A stretch of DNA of 64,000 bases, from positions 6,896,335-6,960,334 of the forward strand of contig NC_063438.1 of NCBI RefSeq assembly GCF_020379485.1, given 5' to 3'. Shown one piece after another: positions 32,801 through 45,310 of this stretch (within the stretch, counting starts at the first letter, position 1; each line of letters begins with the position of its first letter). The position numbers and the translations under genes were made by a program. The DNA comes from Brassica napus (taxonomy: Eukaryota; Streptophyta; Magnoliopsida; Brassicales; Brassicaceae). The notes below the pieces were generated by a model. The model was not told where the DNA came from and ran no database searches. It saw only the letters and a list, made by a program, of their open reading frames with translations.

Positions 32801-35341
32801 GAAGTTCCTCAGCTGTCTGACAAAATAAATCAGCATCATCTCGCATAGGCCACCCTAGCTGAAAGCACCGAACTGACCTATTAAGTTGAAAAAACAAGGA
32901 GATTCAATCATGCAGAACTTTAAATGAACATTTAAGAAGATTACAAGATAGTCATATGCATTGTACCAAAAATACTCATTAAAGTCGTCATAGTGTCTCC
33001 TCTCAGAATGCTTCAACTTTCCTCCTCTGCTTCTCTTTGCGTCCTACAGTACACGAATATGGTGATGGAAAATAGAGGAAATTACAGGAAAAGAAAACAA
33101 AATGGTCAAGACTGAAGAACCAAAGCAAGCAACCTTAGCTACTGTCTTGTCTATAGGAGTCACTACTTTCTGCAGGAAAGCTTCATGTCCACCAGGACCA
33201 CCACCATATGCCGGCTTTATTCGCTCCCCTGTCATTGGACTAACACTCCCAGCCAGTATCCCGTACAATTCAAAAGCCATCTATACAAATTTAGAAGACG
33301 AACTTAGATATAAAAACATCCCCCTAACGTAAATATAAAACATGCATTACTAAGTTCTCGATGTCGCAACTCGTCCTTATATATTACGTTTTCAACTCTC
33401 CGGAGTCTACTTATCGATAACTACGTCTATGTAGTAGCCAAGATCACGAAGAATTGAACTCACATGCTCGTCTCTAAATTCAAAATGTAATGTTTCACTT
33501 TCAGGCAAACCACATAGAGAGAAACTGAAGAGTGAAGACATACATGGTGATATATATAGCAAAGGCACGCTGGCATGAATCTTAGGTTTGCAGCCTCTCC
33601 CCATATTAAAAGATGGAGACATATATATAGCAGTTTCCGCTGCTGAACCTCTTGTTGAATCACCGGCATCCTGCAGAACAATAGAGATGAAAAGGTAAGA
33701 AAACCTCAAGGCGTTACATCTCTTTTCTATGTTTTTAAGAAAGAAAAAAATGAATACAAAATATAAGACGTTACAAGGAGAATCCTCACCAGAGGCTGCT
33801 TTTCCGACCCAAGTATTTGCACCACTTTTTGTAGGTTTTGAAAAGTTTCTTCATCACTATAGTTACTGCGCGATCATCCAACTAAAGGAAGAAATTGCAA
33901 ATTAGACCGCTATTGCAAACAGAGAGAAGTAGACTCATGAATTGCAAACTGTGAGTTGAAGAAGTTGAAAAAGAAAACATACCTTTGGCTGTTGTTCAGG
34001 TCTCGGAAACTGTCGAATGTGTACATTAGTAAGTAACAAAAGCAAGTTCTCTCTTTGATTAACAACATTATCTTTCTGTCATTTAAAGGTTTTGATCAGA
34101 ATCAGCACTCAATCAACAAAACAAACACAGGATATTCACTAGTATCACCTGAAAACCAAACATGGTTTGAAGCCAGTCTAGCATATCTTCATCGAGTTTC
34201 TTCTCGTGGCCTGCTGGCCATGGTAGACCCCTCGTGTTACAAAGTGCGGTAACTGTGGCTTGTATCTGTAGAACAGTGTGAAACTGTTTATTTTGTCTGA
34301 CTCAGAACAGACTAAACATAAATGGATATGCCTATTTGGTTAACCTTAGGAAATCTCGTTATAGCCAGATTTTGACTATCAGGGTCATGGGGAAGATTGT
34401 TGTAAGGCACGTCGATTTGGATTTTTTCTTCAACCTTTGTGTGGGCTTCTAGAACCTACCAGCAAAGAAAAAAAGATTAACAGAAACAAGTGAGCCAAGA
34501 ATGTGGTAACCCTATTAATGAGATATCAATATTTCCTCCATGAAATCATTGCTAAAGACCTGCGTAAGAACAGAAGTACGAGACACAAAACTACCTCATC
34601 AGGCACTTCCACATCTTCAGTCTGATTAACAGCCTTCAAGACTTCAAGAAGAACAGAAGAAGTTTGATATTCCTTTCTAAGTTGAGCACTACAAAGCAAA
34701 AAACATCTTTGTTTTATGAATGAAAAACACATATAAAATATAGAGATAAAACACCGATCCGAACAAACAGTTCCATCAAACACAAACCGGTCGTCTTTGT
34801 TAGTAGAGTTGACCAAAGCCTGGATGTATCTCTTGTAGTAGTGTTGATAGAAATTTTGCATATCGCGTGCGTCGCTCTGCTGCCTTCCTGCGAGAGTTGT
34901 TTCGTTCTCCTGCACAAATTTAAGAAAATAAGGTAAACTGACACTTAATCCCCAATTCCCCATGCAGGATGCAGCAATAGTTTTATGAGCAAGCAACAGT
35001 AAGGTAAATGAAGTGGATACATGTTCTAAGCGCTGAAGAAGAGCAGTCTTGAACTGGGGAACACCACGACCACTTGATGTGGGATCAAGCTTGCATGCCT
35101 TCTCAAACGCATAAAACCGACCTACAAAATAGCCCATGATTTTTGTTTACAATATCATTTGAGATGATCAAATCATCAAGGGACTTTTACATTATTTCAA
35201 CTCACATAAGTAAGCAACACGAGGGTTACTTGCTTCTACTTCATTGGCTACACGGAGGATCGGAGCAATCTCCACAAGTGAAGATGGCACCACTTCACTG
35301 TCCAGAGTAACCATTCCTAGTTTACCAGCAGTTTGAGACAT
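32801..35341 (-). pseudogene. Callose synthase 5' fragment (copy 2), about 12 exons
   Basis: From ATG 35341 ([18 protein letters not shown]) about twelve exons can be followed: 35341-35206, 35121-35021, 34909-34788, 34689-34594, near 34455-34346, 34265-34148, 34080-33985, 33882-33790, 33671-33544, 33280-33125, 33045-32966 and about 32880-32801. They encode typical CalS1/2 blocks such as [91 protein letters not shown] and CFQLGWPMRDDADLFCQTAE. The protein would end in the cytosolic N-terminal region; all membrane segments and the glucan synthase domain are missing because the gene breaks off at 32801 into an unrelated gene fragment. Callose synthases make beta-1,3-glucan at the plasma membrane; this copy cannot. 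Confidence 0.85.
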
Positions 35342-36080
35342 CTTCTAAATCCTCAAAAAAATCTGATGAAGACTTCTTCAAGTATAAAGAGCTTGTACAG
35401 AACTATATGAGCTAAAACAAAAGAGTTAATAAAGGGCTCACGAAGGAGAAAAGACAGAGACTGCCATTAAATAGCGATCAGTAAATTTAAAAAAATACAT
35501 GGATTGCTTAATTCCAAAGGAACCTGAGATTCACTCCAAATAATAAATTGATATCATGGTAAAAGAAACCTTAAATGCTAGTAAAAAGTTGCGTTTATTA
35601 GTTAAAAGAAAAAAAGGTTCCGAACAGACGAAAATAAAGTTAGCATGAGACGTGGAAAGCACGAACTTTATGTCTAAACCTAGTCACCCAAAACCTTGTT
35701 TCACAACCATCTTTTTACTTTCCACACACAAGAAAAATCATGTACTCCATCAAGCTAGTAAAAGAAAGAACAAATGTGTAACCTTTGAATGAAAGAGAGA
35801 ATTGAAGGGCAAAATAAACGAATGGTCAAACTGTGATCAAAGAAGAACATAACGACGTGAAAGATATAGAGAGAAAGACAGACATGCGTCGATGTTTTTA
35901 TTCTTTTCAATGTATTATTGCGGCATTTTTTTTTATATTAACCAATCACAGAATGTCAAAGACATAACCGATCCATGTTCCAATGTCTTACGCCATTGGA
36001 GTAATTTCTTTGAGAATAACAAACGTTGTTTATCCTCATCGACTGAACTGAACTGGATTTAATCATGCAGCAATGTAACT
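35342..36080 (-). promoter_or_regulatory. Promoter/leader region of callose synthase copy 2
   Basis: Homologous to 22675-23480 upstream of copy 1, marking the limit of a duplicated block. It contains the probable untranslated first exon (region around 35390-35520) and AT-rich promoter. No clear TATA element can be fixed. Confidence 0.45.
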
Positions 36081-36317
36081 ATGATGCAAAAAGTGTTTAC
36101 GACTAAGGTTTATTGTAACCAGTTCTATTTTTATTTTGCTTTGGGTAAGTTTTTTGGTTGTTTAATGAAATAATATTTTCCATTTAAACAATACCCACGA
36201 AAGGTATATATATTACTCATGCCAACTAAGAGCATCATCAATCATCAATCATGAGAACAAAGAATTTCTCAACAATAAGTTATTCTCCCTCCATTTCAAA
36301 AAATATATACATATATA

Positions 36318-37323
36318 CTAGATGATAACCTGCACATGCGCTGAGTGTATTATTTATCCTAATATTTGTTCATTAATTCGATTTAACATTTTGCAACAGT
36401 ACAATTTTTATCGATTGTAAAATGACGAATATAAATTTCGGTATCTTAAATGTATCATCGTTGTTGAAGAGTTTAACATATTACAACTCATTTTAATTAT
36501 TTTAAGACTTCAAATGCACAAAAGAAAATTATGTTTTACGAATGACACAAATCAAAAAAATCACATAGGCAACTTTTATTGTAAAATGACGAAATGGGAG
36601 TACGTTTTCTGGTTTCGATTTGCTTACTATTGACTATCCATAAATGATTTCATTTTCTACTTCTATAAATTTATGCTTTCGTTCTCGTTTATGTTTCACT
36701 GATATGAATTTTTTTTTTAACTTCTTCTGTGAATTCGATGAATTACATAAGTGTCAATTTAAAAAGATACACATATGTAAAATTAGTTCCACTCCAGATA
36801 CATATCTAAAAATCAAAATTTTGAAGAAAATCACTGGCAAACTCTATTCACAAGTTAGTGTTCAAATCTAATGTATCAAATTGTTATATAATATAAGTAA
36901 AAACTCGTAATATAAATGTTTGTCTATTGTATATTCACCAGTTTGGTCTAAAAACATCTAATTGTAGAACAACAAAAAAATTACTTATTTTATTAACCTA
37001 CGTTTTTTAGGTTTAGTTATTTAAGAGTATACCGATAAGAAAATATAATGCTTTACCATTCTAGTATATGTAAACTATGTATAAGTAAGAATTATTTATT
37101 TATTAAATGATATACCAGAAAACTTATAATAAATAGTTCAAATCTCTCATTCTTACAATTATAATAGCTAGATATAGTATTAGGGAGAAACAAATAGTAG
37201 ACGAATGATCAAATCATTCATTATTCGAACAAACTCAAAAGGAGGTGATTGAAATCTTGTCATGATATTTCATTAAACTTTTTCTAGGAGTAAAAATCAA
37301 GACTAAAATACTTAATGAATGAA

Positions 37324-37362
<39 letters not shown>

Positions 37363-38094
37363 GTGCTTCCAATATTAAAAATCACTTAGATTTGAAAAAG
37401 TATATTTTTGGGATTGTCAGGATAAAATAACATATTAGAAACCACCTATTTAAAAATAATTGATATACATAAAAGTATATACGTTAGAGTAAGCACATAA
37501 ATCAAAACCAATACTTTTTATTTATTTACAATCATGTTTATGGTAAATAAATCAAAACAATTATTTTATTTACTTTATATGGTATATAATTAAACTATAG
37601 TGATATTTACATATATATATAGTATATTTTAATATAAATATATATTATTGACACTTCCTACTTATATGATTTTATTAACATTTGATGTAATAAAAATTTA
37701 AATCGTTAATCACAAAACATTTAATGTGAGATTTATCAATTTTAAAATTAACATATTTAAATATTTTGATATAGTATATAATTTAATTTAAATGATATTA
37801 ATATATATATATATAATATGAATATATATTAATGAGACTTCACATTCATACGATTTATGATCATTTGTATCTTGTTTGAACAAAAAAAAGTTAAACCATT
37901 AATGAAATATTTTTCAATCTGGGACTTTTACCTTGTTTAGTAATTTAAAGTCAATTTGATAGATATTTTAATAATAAATATATTATATATTTGTATGTAC
38001 CAACTTATTTTTTTAAAGATTCTAAGAATCATCCTACTGATGACACGTGGCTACAAAAACATATTGTAATGCTCCAAGATTAATATATAATGGA
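36318..38094 (-). mobile_element. Helitron (minus)
   Basis: Minus-strand start TCCATTATATATTAATCTTG (38094), followed by AACATATGTTTTTGTAGCC-type sequence shared with the Helitron at 28681, and end CTAG (36318-36321) after a worn hairpin. Flanks are A (36317) and T (38095). No gene; contains an AT microsatellite at about 37325-37362. Confidence 0.75.
37325..37362. repeat. (AT)n microsatellite
   Basis: About 38 bp of AT dinucleotides with one G interruption, inside the Helitron. Confidence 0.9.
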
Positions 38095-38569
38095 TTTTAC
38101 AGTGTTTATACATATTAAAAAGCATTTTATTTTTTAATTATAAATGATTTGTTTGTAATTAACTATTTTACAAAAAATAGCCAATAAAAATTCAATAAAC
38201 AAAATTAATTTTCCTTTATTATCTAATAAAAATGCATTGAAAATATAAAAATAAATCATTTTGTAAAAAAAATTCTAAAACATGGATCAATTTGAAACGA
38301 ATGGAATAATATTTCATGTATTGTCTAATGAAAAAGAGACAAATCATAAATAAGTGTATACAATGTGTTTTGAGTATCAACCAAAATAAATTTCCTCTTT
38401 CACTACCTTCAATTTTTTTTTTTCATTTCTTATTATGTGAAAAACTCATCAAGATACCATCTAATACACATGCTCTACAATGATGTCATTTTCTAGAGCA
38501 AGGTTCTTTTTCTTATCTTGACTATTAGAGATAACTCAATTTGAATATCACTCGCAGCAATATTTGAAG

Positions 38570-39400
38570 TATTTTGTGACAGGGGTGGATATCGAACAAA
38601 TATCTGGAATTTTGGTAATATCCGTGATCATTTCTGCTTAGATCAGCAATTTTTTTTTTATAGATATTCGTTGTCCATATATCCCAAAAATCTATAATTT
38701 TTATCGGATGTTTGATCAAATCCGTAAAACTGAATAATTTCCTTTTTTAATAAAATATTTATAAAATAATAATATTTCATTAAAAACACAAAATTATTTT
38801 TAAATTTTTTAATAACTAGATAATCAGTTGAGAGTATAACATATAACAATTGTTAAATATATATTATGTATATATATATTAGAGTACACAAGACAAGCCC
38901 AAAACAATACCAACAAACTCATTTCTATGTTATAAACCCATGTGTGTTAGGGTTCATTTGCAAGTGAGTTAGTAGTATAAATAGAATTGCAATATGGTGA
39001 GAAATGTAACCTTGCTGCCGTGAAAGGCAGCCCCTCTTATCCTTAATGAAATACCAATTTAATTCTTGTGTTCTCGGTGACAAAGCTAAAGCATTTTCCT
39101 TCCTTTATTTCTCTGTATAATAAAGCTCCTTGAGATATCTCTAGTTTATATTCAATAATAAAGTCCTTAAACACACAAATCCATCTTGTTCTTGAAATGC
39201 TATCAATATACACATATGTATATTCAGATCGAATATCTGTTAAAAATGTATTACTATTTTTTTTGCTTCGTCTTTAATGAAAATATAAAATGTAGTTCAT
39301 AAAATTAGGCATTTCTAAATTTTTCTGATCGAATGGAAACATATAACAAACTAAATCAAATTGTATAGATATTTGTCCATCCTTAATTTATGGGGGATCA
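38570..39400. repeat. Decayed dispersed repeat with ATATCCG/GGATAT motifs
   Basis: AGGGGTGGATATCGAACAAA at left and ATATTTGTCCATCCTTAA at right recall the sequence at 13980-14130 (CATTTCGGATATCGGAGTC and GATATGTGTCCACCCC). The same degenerate repeat seems to be present in both places; here it is interrupted by a probable solo LTR. Confidence 0.35.
38877..39207 (+). mobile_element. Probable solo LTR (Copia-type size)
   Basis: A block of about 330 bp starts near TATTAGAGTACACAAGACAA and ends TGAAATGCTATCA, flanked on both sides by ATATA. Inside are a TATA-like TATAAATAGA (about 38975) and AATAAAG poly(A)-like signals (about 39120, 39155), the order expected in an LTR. The usual TG start is TA here. 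No internal retrotransposon sequence adjoins, so a solo LTR is the simplest reading. Confidence 0.45.
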
Positions 39401-39739
39401 CTCATTGCTATTAAAAAGATGAGTCATTTAGGTGTATAACCATAAAAGAGATGGTAATTAAGTATCTGACCATGTTGTTTTGGCAAATTATAAGAAAGGT
39501 GAATATTCCATTTATACCCCTACACTTAGGTCAATAGTATTAGCTGACATTCTCTGTGCTCATGTGCTAAACCTATGCTCCCCTATTGGCTACTAGAGAG
39601 TGACCTACTACACGCAAGTAATGATGTCTGAGATTTTGTTATATTCTATATGGTTCTTCATCGGGAACTCAAAACGTTTCAATTGGTTATCGACATACTA
39701 AAAAAAAAATATAGCTGGGGTGGTCATCTTTAAACGAAA

Positions 39740-42700
39740 ATGGCGTCGTCTCCCATAGTTGACATCGGAGATAACGTAAATCGAAATAATATGGGGTCGT
39801 TACCGGAAATGATGTTTGCTGCCGGAGAAGAGCCCGTCGGAGTCAGGGTTCTGACCTACCAATCATCTCGAGCGATAAAACAAATAATCAAAGGGCTTGA
39901 TGAAGAAGAAATACTCTCTATACGGGCATCGTCTTTTGGGAAGATAATCGACATTGTAGATAAGCCATCGTTTTCGGGAAGATTCGCGAGGTACATGATG
40001 TCAAGGCAGCTGAAGGTAAAGAAGAAGCACGAGGTGTGCTTTAGGTTTGCCGGACAGCCAATTAGGTTCTCGCTGAGGGAGTTTGCTATAGTAACTGGGC
40101 TTCCATGTGGTACATTTCCACCTAAATGGAAGATGAAGATTAAAGAGACTATTACCGAGAAGCCATACTGGCCGTCGTTGTATGGGAAAGTGGAGGTTGT
40201 GACTGTAGCTTCCGTAATCAAGATGCTCCGCCGAAGAACAGTAAGGGATAGAGAAACCCGGATTAAGTTTGCATGTCTGGCTATTCTCTCTTCTGTCCTG
40301 CTACCCACAAGCCTGAATACGAAGATCTCCAGAGAGCATGCTGAGGCCATTGAGGATCTGGATGACTTCTATTCATTCCCGTGGGGGAGATGGGCGTACG
40401 AGATGCTGATGAATAGTATAAAAGAAAGAGATGAGATCTCACTGTCGCAAAATACTATTGCCGTGAAGGGCTTCGCTCTAGCTCTTCAGCTAGTACTGGT
40501 AGAAGCTGTACCCTCTTTAACAGAAGTAGTCCAAGAAACATGTTCTTCTTCAGAATCAGAAAGCGCGGACGATGTTGAGGAAGGGTCTGAAAGGTCATCA
40601 AAAAAGCAAACGCTAAGCCCTGCTCACGCCCGTAACCTCGACAAGAAAACTGAGGTTGTGTAATAAACAGTTCTTATCCAAGAACAATCGAAAATATATA
40701 TAAAGTGTGATTATTATGTTCGTAAATGAGAGTAACGTGTGTTTCTCAGCTGGTGGTTTATGTTGCATTGCAGGTGTATGTGAAGAGCATAATTGATGAA
40801 GATCCAAGCCGACCATTGGATGAGAGTACGCTCGGGTGGTCTGATGATGTGGAAGATGTTGGGGTTGACAATCTAGTGAAGCTTATAAATGAAGGCTATA
40901 AGTTTAGTGCCTCTATGTTTAAAGGTGGAGCCACAAAGTCTGATGTGGAGAGGATGAGAGAGGATGCAAAAGTACGAGGTAAAGAGAAGAAAAGTAGCAA
41001 AGCACCAGTGAAACCAACCGATGTAGATGGAGGAAATTGTGAAGTTGCTGCTGTTTTGATGGATATGATAAAGCCGGATCTGGATAGGATTGATGGGAAT
41101 GTGTCATCTACAATGAGAGCCGTTGATGATATGATCACAAAGATAGGAGTGTAGCATGGGGCCATAAAAACAGAGGTGGGAGAATGGATGGGAAAAATAA
41201 AAGAGGATATTCAGGGGCAGATTAGCTTGGCTCTTAAAGAAGCAGTTGGACCATCAACAGATCCTCCAGGAGTTCCTATAGTCACACCAACTGCCCCGAT
41301 AAATCCAGTAGGTGGAGGAAGTGTAGAGGAAGCATTTTATCAGGATACCATCCGAAACATTATGGGGAGCATCGAACAGTACAGGACGCCTCTGCGCCAG
41401 AACATCCAGGTTCAGGTGAGTATGAAACTAACTAATTTACTAATAATGTAGTTCCCGGGTATTGAGTTAATAGATTATTTGAAACACATAATTAGGAGGT
41501 CGGCGTTGTTGATGGACGTCAAGACGTTGGAGCCGAGGCCAGCGTCCCTATTGTTCCACATAACGACGGGACTGCTCTATTAGCATCGAGCCACACTCAT
41601 ATGAGGAAGGATGGAGTCGATGAGATAAAGGTCAGTTTGTAAACTCATGGTGTCTTACTACATATAGGAGATGGTGATTGAGAATGAATTTGTAAATAGA
41701 AGATGACATTATTATGGTTACTAGGTAACCGACAATGCGACAAAGGAACAAGCACCTGCCACTCCTAGTTTTTCACTCGGTCTCACTCAGCAGGAGAATA
41801 GTCCTTGTAATGAGCAGTTTGGGACAGTAAGGCTAGCTGCAGATCTAAATATTGCGCATGACGAAGGGAAGGAGGATGTGGAGGCAAATAACGTGTGTAG
41901 GAAAAGCAAGAGACAAAAAAATATTTCCCACCAATTTGATGGCCGATTACGAATGCGGGCATAACATAGTGGGTCCTGGTCGTAAAGCCCCTGTGTTGCT
42001 GTTTGTGTCGTCAAACAGTGAAGATACTCTAACAAAGTACCAGAAATTAGGGGAGAAGCTTCTGAGCTCATTGTAAGTAAATCACAAGCGGTCCATAAAT
42101 AGCCGTATTTTTTTTTATAAGTAAAACCTTCTAGAATATGTAAATCCAGAATCAAATATAAGGATAAAGACGTTGTTAAAATAACCGGATCAGACATTAG
42201 TTATGTGTATCCAGCTTCTGTAGTATACAACCGGATTTAAAGGGAGGTTTTAACGCAATGCTTGGTTTTGTAGTGTTATCAATGTGGCCGGACTATCCGT
42301 GTCGGATAAGGACATTAAGGACATCGCTGAAAGATCCCGTCCTCTCGCCGCAAAGGTTGTCGATCTACTCACCCGTATACTGCGTACAGTTCAAGACAAA
42401 CATCTAATCAGTGAAAGGAGTACAAGAGATGAGTTCTTTGATACCAAATTTGCTGGATCTCTGGCAAGAAATTACTCCAAGTTCGCCAAGTGCAAGAACA
42501 AAGAAGGTCACGTGTTCCCAAAAGGTACATTGGATTTTCTATACAATATAAAGGATTCAATATGTATGATACGTCGGTTTTACCTGCCATTCAACTTTGA
42601 CAAAAAACACTGGGTGGGAGTTTGTATTGACTGCGAGAAGTGGAAAATATATGTCCTCGATTGCAACACGTCGATTAAGAGTGACAAGGATATTGTGAAA

Positions 42701-42976
42701 GACCTTACACCCATAGCGGAGGCTTTTCTGTATCTGCTCAAACAGGCGTGTGGGTCGGCCTACGAGGAGAATTTAGATCCAATGGTTATTGAGAGGGTAA
42801 AAGGAGTAGGACAAAACATGGAAGAAAGCGTCTCCGGCATTACTGCAATGGTGCTAATGTGGAATCATTCAATTGGAGGGTTGGAGGGTTGCCGATCAGT
42901 CAATGCTGATCATGTAATCTTAGAAGCAAAGGGGGCAGCTGTGATGGCATATGAGCTCCATGAGGAGCTGAAGTGA
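39740..42976 (+). CDS. DUF1985/Ulp1-like gene 3, with stop and frameshift
   Basis: Exon 1 (39740-40654, 305 codons) has DUF1985 (FRFAGQPIRFSLREFAIVTG, then FPWGRWAYEMLMNSI). Exon 2 starts after TTGCATTGCAG (40774) and stays open through a TAG at 41152-41154 to about 41415 (EWMGKIKEDIQGQISLAL). Further exons at 41496-41630 and 41725-42073 are low complexity and end in FPTNLMADYECG ... KYQKLGEKLLSS; an extra A in the A-run at 41911-41917 shifts the frame. The last exon (about 42272-42976) is an open C48-like domain: His (KKHWVGVCID) and Asp (IYVLDCN) are present, but the Cys position is Ser (ESVSGITAMVLM). Other plant members also carry Ser here as I recall, so loss of protease chemistry may predate this copy. 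The two lesions make a full product unlikely. Confidence 0.65.
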
Positions 42977-44102
42977 TAAGATCAGTTAATGTGTAAGCTT
43001 GTTTAATTGCCTCGTATTTTGAATTATGTTTGGATTTTCAGTGTGTTTTCGGTTAATGTGTATCTCTGACTTGATGAATACTTGGTTTATGTATGAAAAT
43101 TGATGCATGTTATCGTGGTTTATGTATTCAATAGTGTGTTGTGTTCAATAATGATTATTAGAGTTTGTGTATCAGAATGTGATCCGGATTTCTCAGGTTA
43201 TATTCTGATTTATAATACATTAAATCCTTTAAAAATTACAAGGACTGGATTTAGTAGGCATGTATGATCTCTATGATCCGGATTTCGTTGCTAAATGACT
43301 CTTTTCAGACTAGGGATGGTTCAAGCCTTAGGTGATATTAGTTGATCGAAGTGTGAAGTTAAGTGATTATATATAAATAATGATCAAAAATGGTGATATT
43401 TATAGTTGATATACGTGATTGTATGAAGAGTAGAACCGTATTTGGTAGGTTGAGTTCTGATTAAAAATGAATTAAATGCTAAATGAGTCTACCTTCTAAA
43501 AATTATGAAAAGGACTGGGTCATTTGTTAACCATGAATTGAAATCTGTGAATAGCAAACTAATACTTGTCGAAATTAATTAGATTTAAGTAAATTGAACT
43601 CTGGATATAAAGGTTATACACCTAAATTACTCTTTCCCACGTATTGAGTGTTTTTTGTCATAACCAAATAAAAAATGTATTCGATCAACCATACTCCTTA
43701 AATAACTGGATTGCAATAAAATAACCGGAGTACCATCAAAGGATATATTTTGGTAGAACCAGATATGATACGTAAATATATTTACAACATCCGGATTTGT
43801 GACCTTGAAATTTAAAACATTTGGATTTCGATAGTTTGTGTGGGTGTAATATGAGTGTTATATCGTGTTTAAGTTAACATAACATTCATCGAAGAAGAAG
43901 CTATGGGAAAATGGATCTTTATTTATAATATAGTCTCGGGTAATAATACAATCCTGCCACTACCATAACTGGTTATTATATTTCACATAAATGATTAGGA
44001 ATCATAATCCTAATGCTGCCCAGCAACAGCTGCCACCGATCTTGCCTTACACCTTCATCATCCGAGTCGACCATCTTTCCCATAAACATACTCCGAAATA
44101 AC
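42977..44102. other. Spacer between DUF1985 gene 3 and the MULE transposase gene
   Basis: Convergent 3' ends meet here. The T/G-rich stretch to about 43150 is probably 3' untranslated sequence of the plus-strand gene. GGTTATACACCTAAATTACTC (43612-43632) is the inverted partner of a sequence at 39421-39441. No gene is seen. Confidence 0.45.
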
Positions 44103-45173
44103 TTATATTGGCATCTTGCAAGTAGCCTTGTTGTGACCACTTGCCTTACAGCGGCTGCATATGTGTTTCTTCCTATGTGGCTTCATCTGCAATAAACAGT
44201 AATAGTTATGTAAGAGTTGTACAAGTTATTTAGAAGGGAATGATAATTGGAAGTCTTACCCTGATTTCTCCACGAGAGAGGATTCTGGATTTCGTTGGAC
44301 GACCAGGAGGGCGTCTAGTAGTTGGCGGAATTAACTCGACATTAGCATCAGTAACAACATCATCAGTATGGATCTCGAGAGGCACTGGAGGGGGAGCTGA
44401 ATCCGTAACCGGTAGTATGTCCATATCATAAGCAACCAGTAGATTCTCTAGAGTGTAAAAATGAGAGACAAGGCTTTCAACTCTAACTTTACCAAAAACA
44501 GCTGCAGCAATCGCATGGGAACAAAGAATCAGTAGAGTCTGGAACTCGTTGCAGCTACATGTCTTTTTAACTAGGTTGACATGGAAGACAATTCCTTCCT
44601 TATCACTCACTTGATACTCAGACCGGTTCACATTTGTCACGCCATATCCACCCCCCGAGGTCAAAATTAGCAGCTACTATCTCTGCAACACGCGGAGTAA
44701 GGGTGTCGAATGAAATGCAAGTTGTAGCTCTTCTAGTAGAGAACCACTGCATTAGCTTGTCTCTGATAAATTCAACGAGTGGTTTGATAGGGAACTCGCG
44801 AGCTTCGCGTAGGACAGCGTTCCATGATTCAGCAACATTGCTGGTCATGATGTTGTATCTCTGACCTTTGAAGTGGGAACGCGACCAGTGCTCAAATCCA
44901 ATGCCGATTAGGTAGTCTGCGCAGGAAGGATTTATCTTCTTGATCTCGTTGAATATGCGGTAAAAACTGAAACCTTGTAAGCCCTAGCCGCTTTTCCAAC
45001 CATGTAACCTAGGTGCTTGTTCTTGAAATGAGTCTTTATGTTTCTTTGCAGATGCAACACACAGGCGCAATGCCTAGCAAGCGGATAGACCTACAGAACA
45101 AAGAGTTTGGAAAACATAAATCACATGAATACGTGGAAGGATCATATCCAGTAAATACAAATTATAATACATA

Positions 45174-45310
45174 CTTTAAAACCGGTTTTATGTGGTTACA
45201 TATCCAAATTTAGAAACCGGTTTTTGTGGTTACATGTCCATACTTTAAAACCGGTTTTATGTGGTTACATATCCATATTTAAAAGCCGGTTTATGTGGTC
45301 ACATATCTGG
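45174..45310. repeat. About 35-bp tandem repeat in a MULE intron
   Basis: Four imperfect copies of AAACCGGTTTTATGTGGTTA plus CATATCCATATTT lie in an intron of the transposase gene. Confidence 0.7.

Larger units (their letters stand above)
36283..38308. mobile_element. Stowaway-like MITE split by a Helitron
   Basis: The left piece (TTCTCCCTCCATTTCAAAAA, about 36283-36317) and the right piece (38095-38308, ending TTTGAAACGAATGGAATAAT) carry matching inverted ends of the CTCCCTCC type; the gap is filled by the Helitron 36318-38094. The end positions are approximate. Confidence 0.55.
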
